The notes under the pieces: model-generated | What the model saw: the letters and a program-made list of their open reading frames with translations, nothing else | What the model was told of the DNA's origin: nothing | Databases searched by the model: none | Shown here: one piece after another, positions 8,799 through 18,482 of the stretch | How positions within the stretch are numbered: position 1 is the first letter of the stretch | Layout: every line of letters begins with the position of its first letter | Made by a program: the position numbers and the translations under genes | From: Pelagibacteraceae bacterium AG-422-N09 | GTDB lineage: Bacteria; Pseudomonadota; Alphaproteobacteria; Pelagibacterales; AG-422-B15 | Length of the DNA stretch: 64,000 bases | Direction: 5' to 3' | NCBI GenBank assembly: GCA_003213515.1 | Contig: QCMV01000003.1 | Span: 1-64,000, forward strand

Positions 8799-9506
8799 TT
8801 ATCCTCCCAAGAAACTTTTTCTTACTTCTTGGTTATTTAAAAGCTCTTGTCCTTCGCCACTAAATTTGTTTTCTCCTCCGACCAAAACATAACCAAAATC
8901 TGCTATATTTAGTGCTTGTTTAGCATTTTGCTCGACAATGACGATTGCAACACCTGAGTTTTTAATAGTTATAATTCTCTCAAAAATTTCCTTCATAACG
9001 ATTGGTGAAACGCCAGCTGTTGGCTCATCGAGCATGAGAACCTTAGGTCTTGTCATTAATGCGCGACTAACTGCAACTTGTTGTCTTTGTCCACCTGATA
9101 ATTCACCTGCAAGCTGATTTCTTTTGTCTTTCATTGCTGGAAATAAATTATAAAGCTCCTCAATTGTTTCTTGAACATTATCTTCCCTAAGAAAGGCTCC
9201 CATTTCTAAATTTTCTTCTACTGTAAGCTCACTGAAGATGTTCATTGTTTGTGGTACAAACGCAATCCCAGCTGCCACCCGATCTTGAGGCGTTAATTTT
9301 GAAATATCTGAACCATCTAACATCAAAATACCTTCCTTAAGAGAAATCATACCAAGCATTGCTTTCATTGCCGTTGATTTACCAGCGCCATTTGGACCCA
9401 CAATTACAACAATTTGATTTTTATCTACTTCAATATCGCATGCATGAATAATATCTTCACCGCCATAACCCCCTGTCATATTAGTGCAACTTAAAAATTT
9501 ACTCAT
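8799..9506 (-). CDS. livF: Branched-chain amino acid-type ABC ATPase LivF
   Basis: One of the two ATP-hydrolysing subunits, 235 residues. Walker A is GPNGAGKST (37-45), the signature is LSGGQ (136-140) and Walker B is VLMLDEP (156-162). The short form without the C-terminal extension is typical of LivF. Start ATG overlaps the livG stop by 4 bases (ATGA). Confidence 0.94.
   Translation of the reverse strand: MSKFLSCTNMTGGYGGEDIIHACDIEVDKNQIVVIVGPNGAGKSTAMKAMLGMISLKEGILMLDGSDISKLTPQDRVAAGIAFVPQTMNIFSELTVEENLEMGAFLREDNVQETIEELYNLFPAMKDKRNQLAGELSGGQRQQVAVSRALMTRPKVLMLDEPTAGVSPIVMKEIFERIITIKNSGVAIVIVEQNAKQALNIADFGYVLVGGENKFSGEGQELLNNQEVRKSFLGG
8803..8808 (-). promoter_or_regulatory. Ribosome binding site that decides the livH TTG start
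   Basis: On the minus strand GGGAGG lies 5 bases upstream of TTG 8797. It is the strongest Shine-Dalgarno in this operon and overlaps the end of livF. Confidence 0.75.
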
Positions 9507-10267
9507 TTGATATCGTCTCTTCCCAAGTAGGCTTCTATTACTTTTTCATTTTTTTTGATTTCATCAATATTACCCTCTACGAGAACAGACCCTTCGGTCA
9601 TAACAATTACTTTGTCGCAGAGTTGACTTAAAAAATTCATGTCATGTTCAATCATAAAAAAAGTATAATTTTTTTCAGTATTCAATTTTTTAATCGTATC
9701 CGATATATCATTTAACAAGGTTCTGTTTACACCTGCACCAACTTCATCCAGCAATACTATTTTGGCATCAACCATCATAGTTCGGCCAAGTTCAAGTAAT
9801 TTTTTTTGTCCACCAGACAAATTACCAGCTAACTCAAACATTAAATGTTCTAGCTTAAGGAACTTTACGACTTCAATTGCTTTCTCTTTGATAACAGACT
9901 CTTCTTCTTCAATAACTTTTCTTTTAAACCATGTATTAAGAATTTTCTCTCCTGATTGAGATCCAGGAACCACCATTAAATTTTCAAGTACGGTCATATT
10001 TGAAAACTCATGTGCTAATTGAAAAGTTCTAAGCACTCCTTGATCAAATAGCTCATGCGATTGAAGTCCTGTGATGTTCTTTTCATCAAGAAATACAGTA
10101 CCATTTGTTGGAGCAATATTACCTGCAATGATATTGAAAAGTGTGGTTTTGCCTGCTCCATTTGGGCCAATTAAGCCAGTAATTTTGCCTTTTTCAACAT
10201 CCATAGTTGCATTATCGACCGCTTTAATACCACCAAAATTTACCGATAATTGATTAATGCTTAACAT
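9503..10267 (-). CDS. livG: Branched-chain amino acid-type ABC ATPase LivG
   Basis: First gene of the livGFHM operon, 254 residues. Walker A is GPNGAGKTT (34-42), the signature is LSGGQ (150-154), Walker B is IVLLDE (170-175) followed by VGAGV. The C-terminal extension ending in EAYLG is the mark that separates LivG from LivF. It follows the DMT exporter gene after 41 bases on the same strand, so it could share that transcript; no clear promoter is seen in the gap. Confidence 0.94.
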   Translation of the reverse strand: MLSINQLSVNFGGIKAVDNATMDVEKGKITGLIGPNGAGKTTLFNIIAGNIAPTNGTVFLDEKNITGLQSHELFDQGVLRTFQLAHEFSNMTVLENLMVVPGSQSGEKILNTWFKRKVIEEEESVIKEKAIEVVKFLKLEHLMFELAGNLSGGQKKLLELGRTMMVDAKIVLLDEVGAGVNRTLLNDISDTIKKLNTEKNYTFFMIEHDMNFLSQLCDKVIVMTEGSVLVEGNIDEIKKNEKVIEAYLGRDDIK

Positions 10268-10308
10268 TTAAATAATTAATAAATTTCCTATTTTTAAACC
10301 TCTTGCAC

Positions 10309-11208
10309 TTACTTTGAAGATACATGATTGAGGTAAAGTGCAAATAGTATCATAGCGAGAGAAACTAGTACATTCACTCTGATTATTTCGTTTAGAAATA
10401 AAACTCCTGAAAAATAGGCAATGAGAGGTATCATAAAATTAATTAAAGATAAAAATACTGGTCCTTGAAGCTCAATAATTTTAAAAAATAATAAATTAGC
10501 AATTGCTGTTGCAAATAAGCCCTGAATAACAATTGCTATAGTTGAAGAGCTGGTGAAACTCTCTAGCCAGAATGGCTCATAAAAAAAAGCAAATGGACTG
10601 ATAATTATTGTGCTTGCCATAGTTGTTCCTGTTGCTAAAGAAATAAAATTTATTTTTGGTACTAATTTTGAAACAATAGAATTTACACCATAGCAAATCG
10701 CAGCTAGCAATACAAAAATCTGACTAAAAAATTCAACTCTATTATTTCCACCTAATTTAGATAGATTCTCAAAACCAAAAAGCACAACTAATCCCAATGC
10801 CGCTAAGATAAAACTAAGTACTTTAATTATATTTATGTTTTGATCCTTTAAAATTATGGCTGATAAAGCAAGAGTTATAAGAGGCATAGGGCTCATCAAA
10901 ACTCCAGCAATACCAGCATCAATAATTCTCTCCGCATTTGATATTAAATAAAATGGAATTGCTGAACCCAATGCTCCTATAGCAATATAAAATGTCAGAT
11001 ATGTACGAGTAAGAATAATTTTATTTCCAGTATACTTCATACAAACGTATAAAATAATGGACGCCATAAAAAGACGACAAAATACATTAGTTATGGGACC
11101 AACGTCTATAACAGCAATTTTTATAAATAAAAAATTTACTCCCCATATGATAGCAAGTGAAAAGAGTAGTAGCCAACTAATAATACTTGGTTGATTTATT
11201 TGTTTCAT
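10309..11208 (-). CDS. EamA-family (DMT) transporter
   Basis: A 299-residue inner-membrane protein with about ten hydrophobic helices in two repeated halves, the EamA/DMT layout. The first half begins AIIWGVNFLFIKIA, the usual EamA start. These proteins mostly export amino acids or other metabolites; the substrate is not predictable. It lies head to head with the SLT lipoprotein gene and immediately upstream of livG. A second EamA protein is encoded at 37.2-38.1 kb; the two are not close copies. Confidence 0.85.
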   Translation of the reverse strand: MKQINQPSIISWLLLFSLAIIWGVNFLFIKIAVIDVGPITNVFCRLFMASIILYVCMKYTGNKIILTRTYLTFYIAIGALGSAIPFYLISNAERIIDAGIAGVLMSPMPLITLALSAIILKDQNINIIKVLSFILAALGLVVLFGFENLSKLGGNNRVEFFSQIFVLLAAICYGVNSIVSKLVPKINFISLATGTTMASTIIISPFAFFYEPFWLESFTSSSTIAIVIQGLFATAIANLLFFKIIELQGPVFLSLINFMIPLIAYFSGVLFLNEIIRVNVLVSLAMILFALYLNHVSSK

Positions 11209-11249
11209 TTAGTGTTTGAGAAAGGTATTATTTTAAACTTTCAAAGTAA

Positions 11250-11864
11250 ATGAATAAAAAAATGAGATTATTTACTCTTTTGTTTTTTAGTTTTTTAATT
11301 TTTTATGGATGCGCCAGTAAACCCCCTTCTCAGCAGGAAAATATCTGTTCTATTTTTGAACAAAAATCTTCATGGTATAGACTAGCCAATAATTCCTCTG
11401 AAAAATGGGGCGCACCAATTCATGTTCAAATGTCAATTTTAAGACAAGAGTCTGCTTTTCAAAATAGGGTTAAACCTGAGAGAACTAAATTGTTAGGTGT
11501 CATTCCTTGGACAAGAAAATCAAGTGCGTTTGGTTATACACAGGCAATAGATGCAACTTGGGATTGGTACCGCGATGAAAACAATAAACCCCTTGCATCA
11601 AGAGTAAATTTTGCCGACGCAATTGATTTTACGGGTTGGTACATAAATAAATCTCATCAAATCAATGGCATTAATAAAAGTGATGCATACAATCAGTATT
11701 TGGCTTATCACGAGGGCCATGGTGGTTTCAAAAAAAAATCATACCAAAGTCAAAGTTGGCTAATTGATGTTGCAAAAAAAGTAAAAATTCGTTCAGATAA
11801 GTATAAAAACCAGTTAGATAATTGTGAGCACAAGTTTCAAAAGAAATTTCTAGGAATATTTTAA
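11250..11864 (+). CDS. Transglycosylase SLT-domain lipoprotein
   Basis: A 204-residue envelope protein with a lipoprotein-like signal ending at Cys21 (IFYGC, the same atypical lipobox as the LivK-like protein). The domain starts near residue 50 with the likely catalytic Glu67 in ILRQESAFQ and continues with FGYTQAIDATW, the glycine-rich stretch of lytic transglycosylase folds, and LAYHEGHGG. It would cleave peptidoglycan glycan strands from the outer or inner membrane. Its stop overlaps the pdxA ATG by one base, which is coupling with no functional logic I can see. Confidence 0.78.
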   Translation: MNKKMRLFTLLFFSFLIFYGCASKPPSQQENICSIFEQKSSWYRLANNSSEKWGAPIHVQMSILRQESAFQNRVKPERTKLLGVIPWTRKSSAFGYTQAIDATWDWYRDENNKPLASRVNFADAIDFTGWYINKSHQINGINKSDAYNQYLAYHEGHGGFKKKSYQSQSWLIDVAKKVKIRSDKYKNQLDNCEHKFQKKFLGIF

Positions 11865-12862
11865 TGAGTAAGAATTCAAATATTATAGCCGTAACGATGG
11901 GTGATCCGTCTGGCGTTGGTACTGAAATTGCAATCAGAGCAAAAATAAAAAAAATAAAAAAACCAAATTTTTTTATTATACATGATCCAGATTTTGTAAA
12001 AAAAATCATAAAAAAAATGAAATCTAACTTAAAAGTTAGAAAAATATATAGCCCTTCAGAAGTAAAAAAATTACCTAAGAACTATTTAGCTGTTTTGCCA
12101 ATAAAAATTAGTAAAAGCACACAACTAGGAAAAAAAAATTTATCTAATACTAAGTCTATTTTAAAATCAATTGATCTTGCAGTTAAATTAGCAAAAAATG
12201 GAGAGGTTGCAGCAATTGTAACGAACCCAATTAATAAAGATGTAATTGGAAAAAAAGTTAAAAATTTCAGAGGTCATACAGAGTACCTTGCTAAAAAAGA
12301 TAGAACAAACGACCAATTAATGGTGATGATGAATAAAAATATGAAAACTATTCCCCTGACAACCCATATTGCAGTAAACAAAGTTTCTAGCAAAATAAAT
12401 AAAAAAAATATCATCAAAGCTATCATTAATGCCAATATAAGCTTGAGGAATGATTTTAAAATCAAAAAACCTCGTATAGCTGTTACAGCACTTAACCCAC
12501 ATGCGGGTGACGGTGGACTTATTGGTGATGATGAAAAAGTAAAAATTATACCTGCTATTAATTATTGTAAAAAAAGGAAAATATCCGTTGAGGGACCCTT
12601 GCCTGCTGACTCAGCATTTATAAAAAATAATCAAAATAAATATGATATTTTTATTTGCATGTTTCATGATCAAGCTTTGATACCCGTCAAGATGATAAGC
12701 TTTGATGAGACGGTCAACTTTACTGCTGGACTTTCATTTGTAAGAACGAGCCCTGACCATGGAACAGGACTTGATATTGCAAAGAAATTTATTGCATCAC
12801 CTAATAGCTTAATAGCAGCTATGAAATCAGCTTCAAAAATTGCTCAAGCTAGAAGAAAATGA
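11864..12862 (+). CDS. pdxA: 4-hydroxythreonine-4-phosphate dehydrogenase PdxA
   Basis: Vitamin B6 biosynthesis enzyme that oxidises 4-phosphohydroxy-threonine with NAD. At 332 residues it has the usual length. It opens with VTMGDPSGVGTEIA, and the three metal-binding His motifs are GHTEYLA, NPHAGDGG and MFHDQAL; SPDHGTGLDIA is the C-terminal signature. Lysine is very common in this AT-rich gene. The downstream lysE-like gene overlaps by ATGA; the rsmA gene that often follows pdxA is not here. pdxH, the last enzyme of the pathway, is at 39.3 kb. Confidence 0.96.
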   Translation: MSKNSNIIAVTMGDPSGVGTEIAIRAKIKKIKKPNFFIIHDPDFVKKIIKKMKSNLKVRKIYSPSEVKKLPKNYLAVLPIKISKSTQLGKKNLSNTKSILKSIDLAVKLAKNGEVAAIVTNPINKDVIGKKVKNFRGHTEYLAKKDRTNDQLMVMMNKNMKTIPLTTHIAVNKVSSKINKKNIIKAIINANISLRNDFKIKKPRIAVTALNPHAGDGGLIGDDEKVKIIPAINYCKKRKISVEGPLPADSAFIKNNQNKYDIFICMFHDQALIPVKMISFDETVNFTAGLSFVRTSPDHGTGLDIAKKFIASPNSLIAAMKSASKIAQARRK

Positions 12863-13482
12863 CACTTTCACTTTATTCTGCATTATTCATTTTTGCGACC
12901 ACTATGGTTATAACGCCTGGCCCCGCAAACTTATTACTTATGAGTGCTGGAGCGCAACATGGATTTTATAAGTCAGTACCCTTTGTAATAGGTGTAACTT
13001 GTGGGAAATTATTTTTAACAATTGGTTTAGGGATTGGATTTTTAACTATTTTGAACTCAAATCCGATATTGATTAATATTATTAAAGTAATTGGTACAGC
13101 CTATATATGCTGGCTTTCGTGGAAAATACTTTTTTTAAGTTTGCAATCAACAGAAAGTAATCAAAATGAAAAGGCACCTAATTTCTTAAACGGTTTAATG
13201 GTTCATCCATTAAATCCTAAAGGCTGGGCAATGGTAATCGCCGCTTATACACAATTCACTTCCTTTGGTAATACATACACTTCTTCAAGTTGGGCATTAG
13301 AAGTTATTATTGTTGCAGGAACCTTTTTTTTCATTCAATCAATTTCACATTCTATATGGTGTTGGTCTGGAAGTTTAATATTTAACTTTTTGAGTAATAA
13401 AAATCTAATTAGACAAATTATAGTTACTATTCTTGCGGTTCTTACAATTGGGACGGTAGTGTACAGTAATTTTTTTATCTAA
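12859..13482 (+). CDS. LysE/RhtB-family amino acid exporter
   Basis: A 207-residue membrane protein with six hydrophobic segments. The N-terminal VITPGPANLLLMS is the hallmark PGP motif of the LysE/RhtB superfamily, and NPKGWAM in the middle is the second conserved segment. It probably exports an amino acid or homoserine-lactone-like molecule. Coupled to pdxA by a 4-base overlap; its end overlaps the convergent PuuD-like gene by 8 bases. Confidence 0.85.
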   Translation: MTLSLYSALFIFATTMVITPGPANLLLMSAGAQHGFYKSVPFVIGVTCGKLFLTIGLGIGFLTILNSNPILINIIKVIGTAYICWLSWKILFLSLQSTESNQNEKAPNFLNGLMVHPLNPKGWAMVIAAYTQFTSFGNTYTSSSWALEVIIVAGTFFFIQSISHSIWCWSGSLIFNFLSNKNLIRQIIVTILAVLTIGTVVYSNFFI

Positions 13483-14239
13483 TTTTACTAAGATTGTTTT
13501 CTTCAACTGATTTGCTGAAGCTAGCAAATAATTTTTTTGAAAAATCATCTGTAGTTGCTGAATATTCTGGATGCCATTGAACTCCATAAAAGTATCCGCT
13601 GTAATTTGATAAACTGATAGCTTCAACTGTTTCGTCTTTAGCAACACCTTCAATAACAAGATCATTTGCTATTTTATCTATTCCTTGAGTATGAAGTGAA
13701 TTTACCTCAATCGTTGGCCTGCCGGCCAGCTTTTCAAATTTTCCATTTTCAGTTAAATAAACTTCATGCTGTTTTGAAAACTGTACTTCTGGGTCATCAG
13801 ACTCTGGGCATCTGTGATCCATTCTTCCTGGTACATCATGAATATCCGCATGAAGAGAGCCTCCCATTGCAACGTTAACTTCTTGAAAGCCCCTACAAAT
13901 AGCTAACATAGGAATTTCATTTTTAAATATGAAATCAATCATAGGGAGAACAGTCTTATCTCGATCTATGTCTAATGGCTCAACTATTTTGTCTTTATTA
14001 TAAAATTCAGGATAAACGTTTGAGAGACTGCCCGTCAGCATTACCCCATCAAATTTTCTAAGAGTATTTCTGTAGTCAATTGTTGAACCAAGGGCTGGCA
14101 AAATGACAGGTATACAGCTTGTAGCTTCAGCCACAGCTTTTATGTAGTTCGTTCCTGACGCATGATATGTCCGATGCAATTCTGCTTTTTCAATTACGTC
14201 GGCAAATACAGCAATTAGTGGCTTATTTTGAGTATCCAT
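13475..14239 (-). CDS. Gamma-glutamyl hydrolase (PuuD-like, peptidase C26)
   Basis: Class I glutamine-amidotransferase-fold hydrolase of 254 residues. The nucleophile is Cys115 in AICRGFQE, with His223 and Glu225 in QWHPEY completing the triad. GGSLHADIHD and NSLHTQG are family signatures. In the Puu route this enzyme releases GABA from gamma-glutamyl-GABA. The neighbouring divergent unit codes for glutaryl-CoA dehydrogenase and a SpuC-like diamine aminotransferase, and PuuA-like and PuuB-like genes lie 12-20 kb away, so a role in gamma-glutamylated polyamine breakdown is likely but inferred. Confidence 0.85.
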   Translation of the reverse strand: MDTQNKPLIAVFADVIEKAELHRTYHASGTNYIKAVAEATSCIPVILPALGSTIDYRNTLRKFDGVMLTGSLSNVYPEFYNKDKIVEPLDIDRDKTVLPMIDFIFKNEIPMLAICRGFQEVNVAMGGSLHADIHDVPGRMDHRCPESDDPEVQFSKQHEVYLTENGKFEKLAGRPTIEVNSLHTQGIDKIANDLVIEGVAKDETVEAISLSNYSGYFYGVQWHPEYSATTDDFSKKLFASFSKSVEENNLSKIR

Positions 14240-14245
14240 AAAAAA

Positions 14246-14259
14246 ATTAGTTTACTAAT
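14246..14259. promoter_or_regulatory. Inverted repeat between divergent PuuD-like and gcdH genes
   Basis: ATTAGT-TT-ACTAAT is a perfect 6-bp inverted repeat in the 48-base gap between the two divergent starts. It could be an operator controlling both. It is AT-rich and short, so chance is not excluded. Confidence 0.3.
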
Positions 14260-14287
14260 ATCAGGATAATATCATATAACAACTTTA

Positions 14288-15493
14288 ATGGTTATAAATA
14301 TTCAAGATAAACAATCACAACATAAGGCAATGTCTGCGTGGGATGACATCCTAGTCATCGACGATCAACTTTCAAGTGAAGAGAAAATTTTAAAGTCATC
14401 AGTGAGATCTTATTGTCAGGAAAAACTTTTACCTAGGATCATAGATGACAACAGAAATGAAAATTTTAGTAGAGAGATTTTCAATGAAATGGGTGAGCTT
14501 GGAATTCTAGGCTCTTATTTAAATGGATATGGATGTGCGGGCACGAATTATGTCTCATATGGGCTTATTGCTCGGGAAATTGAAAATATTGACAGTGCAT
14601 ACCGATCTATCATGTCGGTTCAAACAAGCCTAGTCATGTTTCCTATTTATCAATTTGGTACTGAAGCACAAAAAGAAGAATATTTACCAAGACTTGCAAA
14701 GGGTGAAATCATTGGAAGCTTTGGTCTGACAGAGCCTGATGCTGGTAGTGATCCTGGCGCAATGAAAACTAAAGCGATAAAAGTCGAAGGGGGTTATGAA
14801 TTGACTGGTACCAAGACATGGATCAGTAATGCACCCTATGCAGATGTAATTATTGTTTGGGCCAAGGATGAAGATAATGTAATCAGAGGATTTATAGTGG
14901 ACAGAGAGTCCAAAGGTCTATCAACACCCAAAATTGAAGGTAAATTATCTTTACGCGCTTCAGCAACGGGGCAAGTTGTCATGGAAAATGTTTTTTGTTC
15001 AGAAGATAAAGTTTTACCAAAAGCATCAGGTTTGGGCGGACCTTTTCAATGCTTAAATAGTGCAAGATACGGAATTTCATGGGGCGCTCTAGGAGCAGCA
15101 GAGTTTTGTCTCGCAACAGCTAGGCAATATGCATTGGACAGAATGATGTTTGGAAAACCTATTGCTGGTACTCAGCTTGTTCAGTCTAAACTAGTTGATA
15201 TGCAAACAGAAATTGCTTTAGGTCTACAGGCTGCACTTAGAGTTGGGCGTCTGATGGATGAAGATCAGTCAGATAGCAATATGGTAAGCCTCATAAAAAG
15301 AAATAATGTTGGAAAAAGTTTAGATATTTGTAGGAGTGCGAGAGATATTCTTGGTGGCAATGGTATTTCAGATGAGTATCATGTAATGAGACATATGGTA
15401 AATTTGGAAACCGTAAAGACATATGAAGGTACACACGATGTGCATACTTTAATTATGGGAAGAAACTTAACAGGTATACAGGCTTTTAAATAA
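14288..15493 (+). CDS. gcdH: Glutaryl-CoA dehydrogenase
   Basis: FAD-dependent acyl-CoA dehydrogenase of 401 residues that oxidises and decarboxylates glutaryl-CoA to crotonyl-CoA. [15 protein letters not shown] and the C-terminal [10 protein letters not shown] with catalytic Glu380, then [10 protein letters not shown], are specific to the glutaryl-CoA branch. [13 protein letters not shown] is the FAD/substrate loop. The first ATG is used here; a second in-frame ATG at 14330 is possible and would remove 14 residues that the family does not need. It is 2 bases from the aminotransferase gene, which suggests a lysine/cadaverine to glutarate route. Confidence 0.93.
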   Translation: MVINIQDKQSQHKAMSAWDDILVIDDQLSSEEKILKSSVRSYCQEKLLPRIIDDNRNENFSREIFNEMGELGILGSYLNGYGCAGTNYVSYGLIAREIENIDSAYRSIMSVQTSLVMFPIYQFGTEAQKEEYLPRLAKGEIIGSFGLTEPDAGSDPGAMKTKAIKVEGGYELTGTKTWISNAPYADVIIVWAKDEDNVIRGFIVDRESKGLSTPKIEGKLSLRASATGQVVMENVFCSEDKVLPKASGLGGPFQCLNSARYGISWGALGAAEFCLATARQYALDRMMFGKPIAGTQLVQSKLVDMQTEIALGLQAALRVGRLMDEDQSDSNMVSLIKRNNVGKSLDICRSARDILGGNGISDEYHVMRHMVNLETVKTYEGTHDVHTLIMGRNLTGIQAFK

Positions 15494-15495
15494 TT

Positions 15496-16860
15496 ATGGC
15501 TTATTTAAATCGCACAACAAAGCAATGGCAGGAAATCGATACAGCTCATCATCTGCATCCTTTTACTGATTATAAGTCGCTTGCAAAAGAAGGCAGTATC
15601 ATCGTAACAAAAGCAGATGGTGTTCACCTTACTACATCAGATGATAAACAGTTGCTTGATGCAATGTCTGGCTTGTGGTGTGTAAATGTAGGTTATGGAA
15701 GAAAGAATCTTGCAGACGTTGCTTATAAGCAAATGCAAGAATTACCTTATTATAATTCTTTTTTTAAAACAGCTACACCACCATCAATTGAACTTGCTAA
15801 AGAGTTAGCTGAAATTAGTCCACACGATTTAAATCATGCATTTTTTTCTTCAAGTGGCTCTGAAGCCAACGATACTGTTGTAAGAATGGTAAGGAGATAT
15901 TGGGATTTAAAAGGCAAGCCAAATAAAAAAACATTTATCAGCCGAGAATACGCTTATCACGGAAGTACGATGACTGGGATGAGTTTGGGCGGTATGACAG
16001 CGATGCATTCTCAAGGGGATATGATGCCTGGTTTTGAACATGTGTTGCCTCCTTATTGGTACAAGTATGGAAGTGATATGTCTCATGATGACTTTGGTAT
16101 TCATGCAGCTAATAAAATTGAAGAAAAAATAAATGAAATTGGCCCGGATAATATTGCGGCGTTTATAGGAGAACCAATTCAAGGGGCTGGAGGAGTTATT
16201 ATTCCACCTGATACCTATTGGCCAAGAGTTCAAGATATTTGCAAAAAATATGACATTCTTCTTGTTGTTGATGAAGTCATTTGTGGATTTGGTAGAACTG
16301 GAAACTGGTTTGGATCAGATACTTATAATATTAAACCTGACATTATCACTATGGCCAAAGGGATTACCTCAGGATATATCCCACTTTCTGGAATCATGAT
16401 TTGCGACAGAGTTTGTGAAACTCTAATCAATGAAGGTGGCGAATTTTACCACGGTTATACTTATTCGGGCCACCCAGTAGCTTGTGCCGTAAGCCTTGAA
16501 AATCTTAAAATTATCAAAGAAGAAAATCTTATTGAACAATCACAAAATGTTTCCGTTTATCTGGAGCAGCAAATGCGCGAAATTGAAAAGCACCCTTTAG
16601 TTGGTGAAGTAAGAATGAAGAGCTTTATTGGAGCTGTGGAATTAGTGAAAGATAAAGAAACTAAAGAAATGTTTGAAGACACTGGCACAGTTGGAACGAT
16701 TTGTAGGGACTATTGTATTGAAAACGGTTTAGTAATGCGAGCTGTAAGAGATGGCATGATCTTCTGCCCACCTCTTATATTCAATAATAACCACGTAGAT
16801 GAACTTTGTGAAAAGCTAAAAATCTCGCTGGACCAAACACTAGATCATATTACAAAATAA
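15496..16860 (+). CDS. Putrescine/cadaverine-type aminotransferase (SpuC-like, class III)
   Basis: PLP enzyme of 454 residues that moves an omega-amino group to pyruvate. The whole sequence follows Pseudomonas SpuC closely: HHLHPFTDYK at the start, DAMSGLWCVNVGYGR, SSGSEANDT, VDEVICGFGRTG with Asp259, and the PLP lysine Lys288 in MAKGITSGY. Next to gcdH it would fit cadaverine to 5-aminovalerate and on to glutarate; putrescine or another omega-amine is equally possible. A second, less similar class III aminotransferase lies at 23.6 kb. Confidence 0.88.
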   Translation: MAYLNRTTKQWQEIDTAHHLHPFTDYKSLAKEGSIIVTKADGVHLTTSDDKQLLDAMSGLWCVNVGYGRKNLADVAYKQMQELPYYNSFFKTATPPSIELAKELAEISPHDLNHAFFSSSGSEANDTVVRMVRRYWDLKGKPNKKTFISREYAYHGSTMTGMSLGGMTAMHSQGDMMPGFEHVLPPYWYKYGSDMSHDDFGIHAANKIEEKINEIGPDNIAAFIGEPIQGAGGVIIPPDTYWPRVQDICKKYDILLVVDEVICGFGRTGNWFGSDTYNIKPDIITMAKGITSGYIPLSGIMICDRVCETLINEGGEFYHGYTYSGHPVACAVSLENLKIIKEENLIEQSQNVSVYLEQQMREIEKHPLVGEVRMKSFIGAVELVKDKETKEMFEDTGTVGTICRDYCIENGLVMRAVRDGMIFCPPLIFNNNHVDELCEKLKISLDQTLDHITK

Positions 16861-16863
16861 AAC

Positions 16864-17319
16864 TTACTTAATCTGCAGATAGTAATCGTAGTATTCTGTA
16901 TCTCGTTGATAGTTTAATGATTCATAGAGACTTTGAGCATTTTTGTTTGTTATAGCAGTTGACAACTCAACACTCGTTACACCTTTTTCTTCAGCAAAAC
17001 TTTTTGCAGCATTCATCAGCATACGGCCAATACCTTTGTTTCTGTATTCAGATCTGACATATAAGTCGTAGAGTATTATTTTTCTACTCAACTCCAGTGA
17101 GTCAAAAGTTGTATACAATTGGGTCATGCCCATACATTCTTTTTCATTTTCAATATAAAGTATTTGCGCCTCATTATTACTAAGGCGTTCCTTAATATAG
17201 CTTTTACAGGCTTCTACATTTGACTCTTTTTTATAAAACTGCCGATATAAATCAAAGACCTCACCAATTTTTTCAAAATCATCTGGCTGAGCAATTTTTA
17301 TTTGTAAATCGTCTGACAT
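16864..17319 (-). CDS. GNAT-family N-acetyltransferase
   Basis: A 151-residue acetyltransferase using acetyl-CoA; the substrate is unknown. The pyrophosphate-binding loop is RNKGIGRMLM after the beta-4 strand LYDLYVRSEY, and NKNAQSLYESLNYQ is the usual C-terminal motif B. The ORF track begins at TTG 17334; I chose ATG 17319 because GGAG (17329-17332) lies 9 bases before it. It follows the MFS gene after 5 bases and may modify the same compound that the pump moves. Confidence 0.82.
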   Translation of the reverse strand: MSDDLQIKIAQPDDFEKIGEVFDLYRQFYKKESNVEACKSYIKERLSNNEAQILYIENEKECMGMTQLYTTFDSLELSRKIILYDLYVRSEYRNKGIGRMLMNAAKSFAEEKGVTSVELSTAITNKNAQSLYESLNYQRDTEYYDYYLQIK

Positions 17320-17324
17320 AAACT

Positions 17325-18482
17325 TTATCTCCAAATCGTTCGGTATATTGATATCACTAAGAAAATAAAAGTAAAAGATGTAACTGTATAGATAAAGCCC
17401 ATTGGCCCAACCGCATCCATGACTCTTCCTCCAATTAAAGGACCAATAAGCGAGCCAACCTCAAAGACCATCACAAGAATTGCTGTAGCACCTGCAACTT
17501 GAGACGCACTATATCTCTCACCAAGCATTGTGAGTGAAATTGCAAAAAGTCCACTTGCAGCGCCTCCCCAAATAAAACAGCTCGCTGCCATTACATAAAA
17601 ATTATCTAGATAGATAGCGAATAGAATTGGACAAAAGAAAGTAATTAAAACTGCTATATTCAATAGTAGTCTTTTATTAAATTTGTCCAGCAATACGCCA
17701 ATCAAGGGTTGGCACACCACACCGCCAACAAGAGTAATAGTTACATATTGCAATGCAATCTCTTGAGTAAATTGGTTCTTAATCATAAAAATGGGGAAGA
17801 AAGATACAAACATTACATCATCTAAACCGCATAAAATTGCTGCTCCAAAAATTGTTGGAGCTGCAATGATTGCTGCCAATACTGGAAGAGACTTTTTATC
17901 GGGTAATTTCGGGTCTTCAATCTCAAGCATAATAAGCGGCAAAATAGCTATAAAAGAAAGAGAGGAAATAACAATAAAAGGCAACCAGCCTTCAATTCCG
18001 GTTAAGGACAATACCATCGGGCCACTTGCAAAACCGATTACAAATACTGTGTTATAAATTGTTACTATTTTACCGCGATTTGTGTCATCAGCCATCGACA
18101 GCATCCATGTATCAAATGCGTTCCAAGCAAGGGCTCCAGCAAAACCAATTATGAATCTGATAACAAACCAAGATGTCAAACTATCAAAAATTGGAAAAGT
18201 AAAATAGAGAATTATTGTAAATATTTGAGCAATGATAATTGATTTTGCTAAACCTATCTTATGAATAATTATAGGTGTTATTCTTACAAATAATATTACT
18301 GCAAGGGGTTGTGCTACTACATTGAGGCCAATTTCAGTGTTGCTATATCCTCGTGCTTCTAAAATAAGTGCAAGTAGAGGAATTAATGTACCAAGTTTAA
18401 TGCCAATAATTAACGCACAGAGAAATAGGACGATATATGTTTTGTAATTTGAACCTAAAAGATTCTGAACTGTAGTATTCAT
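17325..18482 (-). CDS. MFS transporter
   Basis: A 385-residue inner-membrane protein with twelve predicted hydrophobic helices. The loop between the two halves is short and charged (LEIEDPKLPDKKS). GYSNTEIGLNVVAQPLAV near the start and GERYSASQVAGATAILVMVFEVGSLIGPLIGGRVMD near the end resemble the YcaD/CynX-type efflux branch. It overlaps the TetR gene by 4 bases, so the regulator probably controls it. Direction and substrate are not deducible. Confidence 0.85.
   Translation of the reverse strand: MNTTVQNLLGSNYKTYIVLFLCALIIGIKLGTLIPLLALILEARGYSNTEIGLNVVAQPLAVILFVRITPIIIHKIGLAKSIIIAQIFTIILYFTFPIFDSLTSWFVIRFIIGFAGALAWNAFDTWMLSMADDTNRGKIVTIYNTVFVIGFASGPMVLSLTGIEGWLPFIVISSLSFIAILPLIMLEIEDPKLPDKKSLPVLAAIIAAPTIFGAAILCGLDDVMFVSFFPIFMIKNQFTQEIALQYVTITLVGGVVCQPLIGVLLDKFNKRLLLNIAVLITFFCPILFAIYLDNFYVMAASCFIWGGAASGLFAISLTMLGERYSASQVAGATAILVMVFEVGSLIGPLIGGRVMDAVGPMGFIYTVTSFTFIFLVISIYRTIWR

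Noticed and set aside
12070-12480. Poly-A/poly-lysine rich stretch of pdxA as a low-complexity repeat
   Set aside because: It is ordinary coding sequence with strong Lys/Asn bias; the three metal-site motifs remain in frame.
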